Shown: positions 16,484 through 25,377 of the stretch, one piece after another
Layout: every line of letters starts with the position of its first letter
Numbering within the stretch: position 1 is the stretch's first letter
Assembly (NCBI GenBank): GCA_026314275.1
Contig: CP111109.1
Coordinates: forward strand, 1,612,001-1,676,000
Direction: 5' to 3'
Source: JAGOEY01 sp017997515
Lineage (GTDB): Bacteria; Pseudomonadota; Gammaproteobacteria; Burkholderiales; Burkholderiaceae_C
DNA length: 64,000 nucleotides
Notes under the pieces: model-generated
Database searches by the model: none
What the model was told of the DNA's origin: nothing
What the model saw: only the letters and a program-made list of their open reading frames with translations
Made by a program: the position numbers and the translations under genes

Positions 16484-17635
16484 ATGACAGACCAACAAAA
16501 AGCACGAATTATTGTCATCGCCGCTTCTAAAGTCCGTCAAGGCGCGCTTATTCTCTACACTACATCAATGAAAGTCTCTGACTTAGTGTCAGACAGGTTT
16601 TACAGCGTAGAGACGCTTGATCCAGAAAATCTAAATGACAAAGGTTTTCAACGCCTACTGAATAAAGCGCGAGCCAAAAAACTTGCAGATTACATCGTCA
16701 AAGGGCAAGACAGTCAAGATGCCTTTCTCCCGACCTCTGTTTTTCTTGCCACAGACAAGATTATAGATTTCAACGACGCGACCAATACCATTGCAATAGA
16801 TATTAATACTATTGGTTCTTTCAGTGTTGTTGACGGCCAGCATCGACTTGAAGGACTAAAGATGGCAGCAGAGAAAGACCCTAGGGTTCTAGATTTCGAG
16901 GTGCCTGTAAACATCGCTATTAATCTTCCAAAAATTGCTCAGATGTGCCATTTCCTGATCGTTAACACTACACAAAAGAGTGTCGACAAGTCTGTAGAAC
17001 AGCGCATCATTGCCCGATTGAGCGACGCGCTGGACGTCGAAGACGACTTACCAAGCTTGCCAAAGTGGATTTTCAACACAGTCGAGCGCGGTGAGGTTGA
17101 AAAAGCAGTCAAATATGTCGATTTCTTAAATGAAAGCCCGGAGTCTCCATGGCAGGGAAAAATAAAAATGGCGAATTCAGACTCTGACGAAACTACTGTC
17201 AATCAGAGATCTTTCGTCAAGGCAATCGTTAAGTACATTCTAACTGCCAACAATCCTCTTTCGGTGATCATTAAAGATTTCGAGAAAGAGCGAAAGATTT
17301 TTCTCAACTACTGGAAGGCAATCGCCATAATACTTGACAATGGAAATTCTGCAGTATTATACAAATACAATGGCGTCGAGTTATTTTGCAAATTCTCGAT
17401 TCCCTTCTTTATCAAACTACAGGATCGCGGCAGCTTCACAGTATCAACCATGGAGGGCCTACTGCGCTCCTGTTTTGACAATGTTGAAGGTGAGTACGCT
17501 GGTGTAGGTCATCCTGATTGGTGGACAAAAGGAGGAAAGTCAAGTTTTCTCAACGCGGGTGCAATCAACGTCGTTTCACAAGAGATGACCAAGGCCCTGC
17601 ATAAGTCATCGGCTGGGGGAGCAATTGAAATATGA
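16484..17635 (+). CDS. DGQHR-domain protein, DndB-like
   Basis: This 383-residue protein has the hallmark SVVDGQHRLEGLKMA (DGQHR at about residues 114-118) of the DGQHR/DndB family. DndB represses and tunes the Dnd phosphorothioation system, and other DGQHR proteins sit in DNA-modification clusters such as those for 7-deazaguanine in DNA. Further blocks that fit are FQRLLNKARAKKLADYI (DNA-end or substrate contact in ParB-like folds) and HFLIVNTTQKSVDKS. No dndCDE, dpd or tgt gene is in the window. The coding sequence is AT-rich. It ends in an ATGA overlap with the GIY-YIG gene, so the two are translationally coupled. Target unknown. Confidence 0.88.
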   Translation: MTDQQKARIIVIAASKVRQGALILYTTSMKVSDLVSDRFYSVETLDPENLNDKGFQRLLNKARAKKLADYIVKGQDSQDAFLPTSVFLATDKIIDFNDATNTIAIDINTIGSFSVVDGQHRLEGLKMAAEKDPRVLDFEVPVNIAINLPKIAQMCHFLIVNTTQKSVDKSVEQRIIARLSDALDVEDDLPSLPKWIFNTVERGEVEKAVKYVDFLNESPESPWQGKIKMANSDSDETTVNQRSFVKAIVKYILTANNPLSVIIKDFEKERKIFLNYWKAIAIILDNGNSAVLYKYNGVELFCKFSIPFFIKLQDRGSFTVSTMEGLLRSCFDNVEGEYAGVGHPDWWTKGGKSSFLNAGAINVVSQEMTKALHKSSAGGAIEI

Positions 17636-17970
17636 AGCTCGTACTCCTGGTACCTAATCCACCGGTGTCAGAGTCATTTAGTCGCAATCGAGAACGATTT
17701 ATTCCGACCAAGCCGGGATGCTATGTACTGACAACATTTGAACAGGAAGTTCTCTATATCGGGTTGACAAGGAACCTGCGACGCAGAATCAATGAGCATC
17801 TCAGCAATGCGGCAAAAACAGCGCTTACGGCCCAAGGTCGTGCCGTACTAGTCCATTGGATCGAAACCACGGAGATGAACAAGGTCGAACGAACTTGGTT
17901 AAATATTCATCTCTTAAATGAAGGTCGACTCCCTATTTTAAATAGCGTCTACTCGCCTACATCGACATAG
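17632..17970 (+). CDS. Small GIY-YIG nuclease
   Basis: The 112-residue protein is a stand-alone GIY-YIG domain. PGCYVLTTF gives the first half of the motif (about residues 28-36), VLYIGLTRNLRRRINEHL contains YIG and the catalytic Arg, and VERTWLNIHLLNEGRLPILN carries the metal-binding Glu and the final Asn. All residues expected in an active nuclease are therefore present. It overlaps the DGQHR gene by four bases. Stand-alone GIY-YIG enzymes cut or repair DNA; the coupling to a DndB-like protein suggests action on DNA of a given modification state, which is an inference. Confidence 0.87.
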   Translation: MKLVLLVPNPPVSESFSRNRERFIPTKPGCYVLTTFEQEVLYIGLTRNLRRRINEHLSNAAKTALTAQGRAVLVHWIETTEMNKVERTWLNIHLLNEGRLPILNSVYSPTST

Positions 17971-18191
17971 CACGTAGCTGACTCTACAGTTGTATTCGGA
18001 CTCACAGATTGTGGTGCTGGCGGCGGCAGTTGCAGCAAGCCGCTTCAGAGCGGCCTCTAAAAGCCAACGCAACCCATGGCACAGATCAAGACCTACCACA
18101 CTCCCCTGTCCCCCAAGCGCAGCAAGTGATTCCACTTGGGTTTACCCTTGCCTTTTGACGCCGCCTTGGCGCTTATCTCGGGAAACCATCC

Positions 18192-19295
18192 ATGCCTTCT
18201 TTGTTCGACCCCACCACCGCAGGTGACCTGCAACTAGCCAACCGCATCGTCATGGCCCCCCTCACGCGCAACCGGTCACCCGAGGCCATTCCCGGCCCGC
18301 TGACCGCGCTGTACTACGCGCAGCGCGCCACCGCGGGCCTGCTCGTCACCGAAGCCACCGCCATCAGCCACCAGGGCCAGGGCTATGCCGACGTGCCGGG
18401 CCTGTATGGCACCGAGCAGCTCGACGGCTGGAAGAAAGTGACCCATGCCGTGCATGAGGCGGGCGGCAAGATCGTGGTGCAGCTGTGGCACGTGGGCCGT
18501 GTCTCGCACACCTCGCTGCAACCCGACGGCGGCAAACCCGTGGCCCCTTCGGCCATTGCGGCCAAGACCAAAACCGTGTTGATCCAGGACGGCGTGCCCA
18601 CCTTCACCGACACGTCCGAGCCGCGTGCGCTGGACGCGAGTGAGCTGCCGGGCATCGTGCACGACTACCAGCGCGCCGCCCGTAACGCGGTGGACACCGC
18701 CGGGTTTGACGGCGTCGAAATCCACGGTGCCAACGGTTACCTGCTCGACCAGTTCCTCAAGACCGGCAGCAACCAGCGCACCGACGACTACGGCGGCAGC
18801 ACCGAAAACCGCGCCCGCCTGCTGCTGGAAGTGACCCGCGCCATCGTGGACGACATTGGGGGTGGCCGCACCGGCATCCGTCTGTCGCCCGTCACCCCCG
18901 CCAACGACGTGGTCGATGCCAACCCGCAGACGCTGTTTGAGTACGTGGTGGAACAACTCGCCCCGCTGGGCCTGGCCTTTATCCACATCATCGAGGGCGC
19001 TACCGGCGGCCCGCGCGAGCTGGATGACCGCCCGTTCGACTACGACGCACTCAAGGCCGCCTACCGCCGCGCCGGTGGCAAGGGCGCATGGATGGTGAAC
19101 AACGGCTACGACCTGCCGCTGGCCGAAACCGCCGTGGCCGAAGGTGACGACCTGGTCGCGTTTGGCCGCCCCTTTATCGCCAACCCCGACCTGGTGCGCC
19201 GCCTGCGTGAAAAAGCGCCGCTGAATGCGCTGGACAAGGCCACGCTGTACGGCGGTGGCGCCAAGGGCTACACCGACTACCCCGCGTTGGCTTGA
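18192..19295 (+). CDS. NADH:flavin oxidoreductase, old yellow enzyme family (NemA-like)
   Basis: The 367-residue TIM-barrel flavoenzyme reduces activated alkenes, N-ethylmaleimide or nitrate esters with NAD(P)H. It shows LANRIVMAPLTRNRS at the N-terminus, QLWHVGRVSH (about 97-106), the active-site block GVEIHGANGYLLDQFL (His and Asn, about 174-189), RTDDYGGSTENRARLLLE and the phosphate-binding VAFGRPFIANPDL. The start is well defined by MPSLFDP. It begins 221 bases after the AT-rich island, in the same direction but with normal high GC. Confidence 0.95.
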   Translation: MPSLFDPTTAGDLQLANRIVMAPLTRNRSPEAIPGPLTALYYAQRATAGLLVTEATAISHQGQGYADVPGLYGTEQLDGWKKVTHAVHEAGGKIVVQLWHVGRVSHTSLQPDGGKPVAPSAIAAKTKTVLIQDGVPTFTDTSEPRALDASELPGIVHDYQRAARNAVDTAGFDGVEIHGANGYLLDQFLKTGSNQRTDDYGGSTENRARLLLEVTRAIVDDIGGGRTGIRLSPVTPANDVVDANPQTLFEYVVEQLAPLGLAFIHIIEGATGGPRELDDRPFDYDALKAAYRRAGGKGAWMVNNGYDLPLAETAVAEGDDLVAFGRPFIANPDLVRRLREKAPLNALDKATLYGGGAKGYTDYPALA

Positions 19296-19345
19296 ACACC
19301 CCAAGCGCACGCTGTGCCACCACGGGTGCTGGAAGACCATTATTT

Positions 19346-19410
19346 AAGCAAAATTGGCCTCTAGCGCCCGCTCTATCAGCGCAAGCAGCTATTTAATCTA
19401 TAGCAATTAA
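19346..19410 (-). repeat. Dispersed repeat family B, copy 4
   Basis: On the minus strand it reads AATTGCTATAGATTAAATAG, CTGCTTGCGCTGATAGAGCG and GGCGCTAGAGGCCAATTTTG. It sits between the old yellow enzyme gene and the next gene, whose GTG start is only 13 bases away. Confidence 0.8.
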
Positions 19411-19422
19411 CACAGCCCTTTC

Positions 19423-20148
19423 GTGCAAGACGAAGACGCCCTCACGTCCTACTTCTGGAGCGGCGACACCCTCCGCAGCCGGAGTGTGGGCAGCAGCATC
19501 CCCACAGGCACGCTGGAGGTGCCCGCGCTGTCTGCACGGCTGCTGGCGGATTGCGAAAGAGAGATCACACGCCTGGGCCTGGAGCATGGTGACGTGGAGC
19601 CCTTGTCGCTGGCCCGCGCCCGCACACGCTGGCCCGGCTACCGGCAGTACGTACAGGCCGTGGCGGACTGGGCCCATACGCAGGGCCTGCCCGACCTGCT
19701 GGCCACCAGTGGCGTCGCGCTGATGGCCTGCCGGGGCGCGCGTTACCACCACGACGGCGTGCAGTACGGCGCAGCGGCTTTTTGCAACCTGTTCCTCAGC
19801 GAAGACAAAGGCCTGGACCTGCACTTCCCCGCCACCGGCCTGCGCATACCCCTGCGCCGGGGCACAGTGGTGCTGTTCGACACCTGCCAGCCCCACGCCG
19901 TGATCCCGCGCCACAGCAGCCGCTTTGATGCGGCCGACTTCGCCGCCGGACAGAGTGACACCCAGCTGTTCCTGACCTGGGAACTGCCCATCGAAGATGC
20001 CCACGTCGCACAGGCGCTGCAGGTTAGCTTCGACACCGATCCCACCACCGCAGCACAGCTCAGTGAAGGGCAACTCTGGCGCAATGGTGCACCTGCCATG
20101 CTGTGCCCAGCATCCGGCCAGTGGGTCACCACAGCGCAAAGCGCGTAG
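19423..20148 (+). CDS. Possible 2-oxoglutarate/Fe(II)-type dioxygenase-like protein (241 aa)
   Basis: I do not recognise a named family. The centre has RYHHDGVQYGAAAFCNLFLS (about residues 107-126) and, 40 residues on, LRRGTVVLFDTCQPHAVIPR. The His-x-Asp and distal His...Arg arrangement resembles the metal and 2-oxoglutarate site of the double-stranded beta-helix dioxygenases. The protein begins with a GTG codon; a downstream start is possible because a family B repeat ends just before. It is between two dispersed repeats and has no clear operon partner. Without a structure prediction the enzyme class is tentative. Confidence 0.65.
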   Translation: MQDEDALTSYFWSGDTLRSRSVGSSIPTGTLEVPALSARLLADCEREITRLGLEHGDVEPLSLARARTRWPGYRQYVQAVADWAHTQGLPDLLATSGVALMACRGARYHHDGVQYGAAAFCNLFLSEDKGLDLHFPATGLRIPLRRGTVVLFDTCQPHAVIPRHSSRFDAADFAAGQSDTQLFLTWELPIEDAHVAQALQVSFDTDPTTAAQLSEGQLWRNGAPAMLCPASGQWVTTAQSA

Positions 20149-20159
20149 CGCGAGCACCC

Positions 20160-20259
20160 TTCCAGCAGACGCCGTGGATCTGGCTCTGCCAGTCCACCAG
20201 CGTCGCCCCCTGCAAGGGGGAAGGAGTAGCGGAACGCAGTCCGCGAAGCCTGGGGGTGT
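20160..20259 (-). repeat. Dispersed repeat family A, copy 3
   Basis: It begins TTCCAGCAGACGCCGTGGAT, continues CGTCGCCCCCTGCAAGGGGG and ends CGCGAAGCCTGGGGGTGT. It is full length and touches the copA stop codon. Confidence 0.85.
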
Positions 20260-20260
20260 A

Positions 20261-22465
20261 TCAAAGCCTCCAGCGCTTCAGCAGCAGCGCATTCGCCATC
20301 ACACTCACCGAACTCAGCGCCATCGCCGCGCCCGCCACCACCGGGCTCAGGTAGCCCATCGCCGCAAGGGGAATACCTGCCACGTTGTACGCAAACGCCC
20401 AGAACAGGTTCTGCCGGATTTTCATCACCGTGCGGTGGGAGATGTCCAGCGCCGCCGCCACCAGTGCCGGGTCACCACGCATCAGCGTGATGCCTGCAGC
20501 CTGCATGGCCACGTCGGTGCCGTTGCCCATGGCCATGCCTACATCGGCGGCGGCCAGTGCGGGGGCGTCGTTCACGCCGTCACCCACCATGGCGACCACA
20601 TGGCCTGCAGCCTTCAACTCAGCCACCTTGGCCGACTTGTCGCCCGGCAGCACTTCGGCCAGCACCTCACCCGCATCCGGGTCCAGGCCCAGCCGCCGCG
20701 CCATGGCGTTGGCCGCACCCCGGTTGTCGCCCGAAATCATCACAGTGCGGATGCCGCGTGTGCGCAGCTGGGCCAGCGCTTCCTTCGCGCCGGGTTTGGG
20801 TTCGTCGCCAAAAGCCATCAGGGCGCGTGGCACCAGCCCGCTGGGCGTGCGCTCGGCCAGCGCTGACACAGTGGCACCTTCGTTCTGCAAGGCCGTGGCG
20901 CGGGCCTGCAGCGGGCCCAGCGGCACCTGCAGCTCGTCCATCCAGCGCAAGCTGCCAATCAGGTATGTCGCCCCGTCCACAACCCCCTCCGTGCCCCGGC
21001 CCGGCACGGCCTGCAGCGCGGCCGGTGCGTGGACGGCAAGCGTGCGCGCTTGCGCCGCTGCAACCACAGCGCGGGCCAGCGGGTGTTCGCTGCCACTTTG
21101 CAGGCTGGCGGCGGCCTGCAACAAAAAGGCTTCGTCCGCACCGTTGGCCACCACAAAAGACGTGAGCTGCGGCTGGCCCACGGTCAACGTTCCGGTCTTG
21201 TCGAAGGCCACGGTGTCCACCTTGTGCGCCAGCTCCAGCGCCTGGGCGTCCTTGATCAAAATGCCGTGCTGCGCCGCCACCCCCGTGCCCGCCATGATCG
21301 CGGCCGGTGTGGCCAGCCCCAGTGCACACGGGCAGGCAATCACCAGCACCGCCACCGCATGGATCAGCGCCACCTCGCCGCCCGCGCCCACCCACAGCCA
21401 GCCAAGCAAGGTGGCCAGCGCGATCAGCAGCACCACCGGCACAAAGATGGCCGACACCTGGTCCACCAGCCGCTGGATCGGGGCCTTGGCGGCCTGCGCG
21501 TCTTCCACCAGGCGGATGATGCGCGCCAGCACCGTCTCGGCCCCCACGGCGCCCACTTCCACCACCACCCGGCCATCGCCGTTGACCGAGCCGCCGGTCA
21601 GTTGCGCGTGCGCCTCTTTGCTTACGGGCAGCGGCTCCCCGGTGAGCATGGATTCGTCCACCTGGGTCTGGCCCTCCAGTAAACGGCCGTCCACCGGGAA
21701 CCGTTCACCGGGCCGCACCACGATGTGGTCACCCACCATGATCTCGGCCACCGGCACGTCCACTTCACCGTCCAGCCCCAGCAGGTGCGCCACATCGGGC
21801 CGCAGCGCGTGCAGGGCGCGAATGGCGGCAGTGGTCTGGCGCTTGGCCCGCGCCTCCAGCCACTTGCCCAGCAGCACCAGCGTCACCACCACGGCAGACG
21901 CCTCGAAGTACAGGTGCGGCATCTCGCCCGGCGCGGCAGTGAGCCACAGCCACACCGACAAACCCCAGCCCGCGCTGGTGCCAATGGCCACCAGCAAATC
22001 CATGTTGCCCGTCATCGCTTTGAGGGCATGCCACCCCGCCTTGTAAAAGCGCGCACCCAGGATGAACTGCACCGGTGTGGCCAGCGCAAACTGCACCCAG
22101 GCAGGCAGCATCCAGTGCTGGCCAAAAAAGTCCCCCACCATCGGCAGCACCAATGGCAACGACAACACCAAGCCGATGGCCACGGGGGCAAACCCGGCCC
22201 AGGGCGACGCGTTTTCCGCCGCGTCGGCCTGGGCCTCGGTGCGCGGCTCGTAACCCGCGTCGCGCACGGCACGGCGCAGCCGGGGTTCCAGCGGCTCGGC
22301 GGCTGTATAGGTGATGTGCGCCGACTCGGTAGCCAGGTTGACCGTGGCATCTTGCACACCCGGCACCTTCTTCAGCGCACGTTCGACCCGGCCCACGCAG
22401 GACGCGCAGGTCATGCCGCCAATCGACAGGTTCAAAGAGGATGGGGATGTGGTGGTATCAGGCAT
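20261..22465 (-). CDS. copA: Copper-exporting P1B-type ATPase CopA
   Basis: The 734-residue pump moves Cu(I) out of the cytoplasm. It has one N-terminal heavy-metal domain (GMTCASC at about residues 17-23), eight membrane helices, the actuator motif TGEPLPVSK, the membrane metal site CPCALGLATPAA, the phosphorylation site DKTGTLTVGQ, SGSEHPLA (the HP locus), MISGDN and the hinge GDGVNDAPALA. The ATG at 22465 leaves a short N-terminal tail before the metal domain. It is divergent from copZ-cueR, with its own MerR-type operator. Confidence 0.97.
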   Translation of the reverse strand: MPDTTTSPSSLNLSIGGMTCASCVGRVERALKKVPGVQDATVNLATESAHITYTAAEPLEPRLRRAVRDAGYEPRTEAQADAAENASPWAGFAPVAIGLVLSLPLVLPMVGDFFGQHWMLPAWVQFALATPVQFILGARFYKAGWHALKAMTGNMDLLVAIGTSAGWGLSVWLWLTAAPGEMPHLYFEASAVVVTLVLLGKWLEARAKRQTTAAIRALHALRPDVAHLLGLDGEVDVPVAEIMVGDHIVVRPGERFPVDGRLLEGQTQVDESMLTGEPLPVSKEAHAQLTGGSVNGDGRVVVEVGAVGAETVLARIIRLVEDAQAAKAPIQRLVDQVSAIFVPVVLLIALATLLGWLWVGAGGEVALIHAVAVLVIACPCALGLATPAAIMAGTGVAAQHGILIKDAQALELAHKVDTVAFDKTGTLTVGQPQLTSFVVANGADEAFLLQAAASLQSGSEHPLARAVVAAAQARTLAVHAPAALQAVPGRGTEGVVDGATYLIGSLRWMDELQVPLGPLQARATALQNEGATVSALAERTPSGLVPRALMAFGDEPKPGAKEALAQLRTRGIRTVMISGDNRGAANAMARRLGLDPDAGEVLAEVLPGDKSAKVAELKAAGHVVAMVGDGVNDAPALAAADVGMAMGNGTDVAMQAAGITLMRGDPALVAAALDISHRTVMKIRQNLFWAFAYNVAGIPLAAMGYLSPVVAGAAMALSSVSVMANALLLKRWRL

Positions 22466-22475
22466 AGTGGGGTTA

Positions 22476-22506
22476 AGCGTAAACCTTGTCCTCATGGCAA
22501 GGTCAA
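22476..22506 (-). promoter_or_regulatory. CueR-type promoter/operator of copA
   Basis: On the minus strand TTGACC (-35, 22501-22506) and TACGCT (-10, 22476-22481) are separated by 19 bases, the stretched spacer of MerR-family promoters. The spacer holds the palindrome ACCTTGCC-ATGAG-GACAAGGT (22483-22503). CueR bound to Cu(I) would untwist it to activate transcription. Confidence 0.85.
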
Positions 22507-22557
22507 ATCAAACCGTGTTTTTCTGATGCAGGTCAAAGGGTTATTCGATACCCCTGC

Positions 22558-22588
22558 TTGACCTTACCATCGTGGCAAGGATGAGAAT
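22558..22588 (+). promoter_or_regulatory. CueR-type promoter/operator of copZ-cueR
   Basis: TTGACC (-35, 22558-22563) and GAGAAT (-10, 22583-22588) have a 19-base spacer containing ACCTTACC-ATCGT-GGCAAGG. It drives copZ and cueR, so the regulator gene is autoregulated. Confidence 0.85.
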
Positions 22589-22621
22589 TACCATCCAGTC
22601 AACATTCACCAGGAGCACACC

Positions 22622-22819
22622 ATGCAAGAAATTTTCACCGTCCAGGGTATGACCTGCGGCCACTGCGAACGCGCCGTGACCCGCGCTGTGCTGCAGATCG
22701 ACCCACAGGCCCAGGTCACAATTGACCGCGCCGCCAACCGCGTGGAGGTGCAAAGCAGCCAGCCCCGCGAGTCCGTAGCCAAGGCCATTGCCGAAGAAGG
22801 CTACCAGGTCGCAGCATGA
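22622..22819 (+). CDS. copZ: Copper chaperone CopZ
   Basis: This 65-residue protein is a single ferredoxin-like heavy-metal domain with the Cu(I)-binding MTCGHC at residues 10-15. It carries Cu(I) in the cytoplasm to CopA and probably to CueR. The start follows AGGAG. The stop overlaps the cueR start (ATGA), so the two are translationally coupled. Confidence 0.95.
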   Translation: MQEIFTVQGMTCGHCERAVTRAVLQIDPQAQVTIDRAANRVEVQSSQPRESVAKAIAEEGYQVAA

Positions 22820-23220
22820 GCTGGCCCGTCAACATCGGGCTGGCGGCAGAGCGCTCGGGTGTCTCCGCCAAGATGGTGCGGCACTACGAATCCCTCGGGC
22901 TGCTGCCGCGCGTGCAGCGCACCGACAGCGGTTACCGCCAGTACACCGCAGCCGATGTACACACCCTGTGTTTCATCAAACGTTCGCGCGACCTGGGCTT
23001 TTCGATGGCCGAGATCACCGAGCTGGTGGGCCTGTGGCAAAACCGGCGGCGTGCCAGCAGCAGCGTCAAACGCATAGCGCAAAAACATGTCGATGAACTC
23101 ACGCAGCGCATCGAAGCCATGCAGAGCATGCAGCGCACTTTGTCCGGCCTGCTGCACTGCTGCCAAGGCGACGAACGGCCCGACTGCCCGATCCTCGACG
23201 ACTTGGCAGGAAGGCATTGA
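22816..23220 (+). CDS. cueR: Cu(I)-responsive MerR-family regulator CueR
   Basis: The 134-residue protein has the N-terminal winged helix-turn-helix of MerR regulators (IGLAAERSGVSAKMVRHYESLGLLP), a long dimerisation helix and a C-terminal metal loop with CCQGDERPDCPIL. The Cys pair spaced like that of CueR (C..C near residues 118-128) binds Cu(I). A serine-free position before the helix fits monovalent-metal sensing. It probably controls both promoters of the divergent cop region. Confidence 0.93.
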   Translation: MSWPVNIGLAAERSGVSAKMVRHYESLGLLPRVQRTDSGYRQYTAADVHTLCFIKRSRDLGFSMAEITELVGLWQNRRRASSSVKRIAQKHVDELTQRIEAMQSMQRTLSGLLHCCQGDERPDCPILDDLAGRH

Positions 23221-23320
23221 ACACCCCCAGGCTTCGCGGACTGCGTTCCGCTACGCCTACCCCCTTGCAGGGGGCGACGCCAATGGCCCGGCAAAGCCGG
23301 TTCCATGGCGTCTGCTGGAA
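23221..23320 (+). repeat. Dispersed repeat family A, copy 4
   Basis: It begins ACACCCCCAGGCTTCGCGGA directly after the cueR stop codon, continues CCCCCTTGCAGGGGGCGACG and ends CATGGCGTCTGCTGGAA. It separates cueR from the convergent thiC and may serve both genes as a 3' structure. Confidence 0.85.
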
Positions 23321-23360
23321 GGGACAGTGCGCATCTCGGGGTGCGGACTGAACGGGCAGG

Positions 23361-25292
23361 TTAAAGGTAAATTTCGCTACCCCGTTCGCGGAACTCCTGG
23401 GCTTTTTCCTCATACCCGGCAGACACGTCTGCAGTGGCGGGCTGTATTGCAATGACGCCCGGCGTTTTCGCCAGGCTCGTGGTGGCAGGGTTCAGCCGCG
23501 CAAACTCACGCACCTCCTGCGAGATCTTCATCGAGCAGAATTTCGGCCCACACATCGAGCAAAAATGCGCCACCTTGGCGTTCTCTTTCGGCAGGGTTTC
23601 GTCGTGGTACGCCATCGCCGTGTCGGGGTCAATCGCCAGGCGGAACTGGTCTTCCCAGCGGAACTCGAAGCGCGCCTTGCTCACCGCGTTGTCCCACATT
23701 TGTGCACCCGGGTAACCCTTTGCCAGGTCACCCGCATGCGCCGCAATCTTGTAGGCAATCAGGCCCTGCTTCACGTCGTCACGGTTGGGCAGGCCCAGGT
23801 GTTCCTTGGGTGTCACGTAACACAGCATGGCCGTGCCGTACCAGCCGATGTTGGCCGCGCCCATCGCAGAAGAGATGTGGTCGTAGCCGGGGGAGATGTC
23901 GGTGATCAACGGGCCGAGTGTGTAGAACGGCGCCTCGAAGCAGGCTTCAAGTTGTTTGTCCACGTTCTCTTTGACCAGCTGCAGCGGCACGTGGCCCGGG
24001 CCTTCGATCATCACCTGCACGTCGTGTTTCCACGCGATCTGTGTCAGCTCACCCAGCGTGTGTAACTCGGCAAACTGGGCTTCATCGTTGGCGTCGGCAA
24101 TGGAGCCCGGGCGCAGGCCGTCGCCAAGCGAGAAACACACGTCGTACGCTTTCATGATCTCGCAGATGTCGTCGAAGTGTTCGTACAGAAAACTTTCACG
24201 GTGGTGCGACAGACACCACTTCGCCATAATCGAGCCACCCCGCGACACGATGCCCGTCAGGCGGTTCGCCGTGAGTGGCACATAGGCCAGTCGCACACCG
24301 GCGTGGATGGTGAAGTAGTCCACGCCCTGCTCCGCTTGCTCAATCAATGTGTCGCGAAAGATCTCCCACGTCAGGTCTTCGGCTTTGCCGTGCACCTTCT
24401 CCAGCGCCTGGTAAATCGGCACGGTGCCGATGGGCACGGGGGAGTTGCGCAAGATCCATTCGCGCGTCTCGTGGATGTTGTCGCCAGTGGACAAATCCAT
24501 CACCGTGTCCGCACCCCAACGGATCGACCACACCAGTTTGTCCACCTCTTCCTCGATGCTCGACGTGACGGCCGAGTTGCCGATGTTGGCGTTCACCTTG
24601 ATGAGAAAGTTGCGACCAATGATCATGGGCTCACTCTCGGGGTGGTTGATGTTGTTGGGGATCACCGCCCGGCCGCGCGCCACTTCGTCACGCACAAATT
24701 CGGCGGTTATTTCTGTCGGGATGGACGCGTTGAACGAGTGGCCTTTTTTCGGCAGCCGCTCGGTGGCCAAGCGCTCGGCCAGTTGCGCCCGCACCAGGTT
24801 CTCACGTACCGCGATGTACTCCATCTCGGGTGTGATGATGCCGCGCCGCGCATAGTGCATTTGTGACACATTCGCGCCGCTGCGCGCACGCCGCGGCACG
24901 GGGGGCTGCTGCATACGCAGCGCGTCCAGCGCAGGGTTGTGCAGACGTTCACGGCCATAGGCGCTGCTGATGCCGGGCAGTGCGTCGGTGTCACCACGGG
25001 CCGCAATCCAGCCCGCACGCAACGTGGGCAAACCGCGTGTGATGTCGATCTGCGCAGCCGGGTCGGTGTAGGCACCCGACGCGTCGTACAGGCGCAGCGG
25101 TGGGTTGGCCTCGCGCCGGGGTTCACCCGTGCCCTCGTGCACCATCGTGTCGGTCAGGCTGACTTCGCGGAACGGCACACGGATGTCCGCACGCGGGCCA
25201 TCGATGTAGATCTTGCGCGAGCCGGGGAACGGGGTGCGCGTGATGCTGCGCGTGAGTTTGTCGGTGTCAACAGTGAGAGCGGTCTTGGCCAT
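23361..25292 (-). CDS. thiC: Phosphomethylpyrimidine synthase ThiC
   Basis: This 643-residue radical-SAM enzyme turns 5-aminoimidazole ribotide into HMP phosphate, the pyrimidine part of thiamine. The C-terminal cluster motif CSMCGPKFC (Cys at about 578, 581 and 586) binds 4Fe-4S. The core contains MHYARRGIITPEMEYIA, GNSAVTSSIEEEVDKLVWSI, IMEGPGHVPL-type MIEGPGHVPL and SIGDGLRPG-type SLGDGLRPGSIADA. The ATG at 25292 matches the usual N-terminus. Expression is set by the TPP riboswitch upstream. No other thi gene is in the window. Confidence 0.98.
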   Translation of the reverse strand: MAKTALTVDTDKLTRSITRTPFPGSRKIYIDGPRADIRVPFREVSLTDTMVHEGTGEPRREANPPLRLYDASGAYTDPAAQIDITRGLPTLRAGWIAARGDTDALPGISSAYGRERLHNPALDALRMQQPPVPRRARSGANVSQMHYARRGIITPEMEYIAVRENLVRAQLAERLATERLPKKGHSFNASIPTEITAEFVRDEVARGRAVIPNNINHPESEPMIIGRNFLIKVNANIGNSAVTSSIEEEVDKLVWSIRWGADTVMDLSTGDNIHETREWILRNSPVPIGTVPIYQALEKVHGKAEDLTWEIFRDTLIEQAEQGVDYFTIHAGVRLAYVPLTANRLTGIVSRGGSIMAKWCLSHHRESFLYEHFDDICEIMKAYDVCFSLGDGLRPGSIADANDEAQFAELHTLGELTQIAWKHDVQVMIEGPGHVPLQLVKENVDKQLEACFEAPFYTLGPLITDISPGYDHISSAMGAANIGWYGTAMLCYVTPKEHLGLPNRDDVKQGLIAYKIAAHAGDLAKGYPGAQMWDNAVSKARFEFRWEDQFRLAIDPDTAMAYHDETLPKENAKVAHFCSMCGPKFCSMKISQEVREFARLNPATTSLAKTPGVIAIQPATADVSAGYEEKAQEFRERGSEIYL

Positions 25293-25377
25293 GTGATGGG
25301 TCTCCAGGTGGGTGGGTGTGCCTGCCTGGGGACCAGGGCGGTCGCCCGCAGCAAGTGCGGACGGCTCCTGGGCCAAG

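Noticed and set aside
18074..18126. 17-residue frame MAQIKTYHTPLSPKRSK before the old yellow enzyme gene
   Set aside because: Too short, no ribosome-binding site and no leader-like codon pattern; left unannotated.
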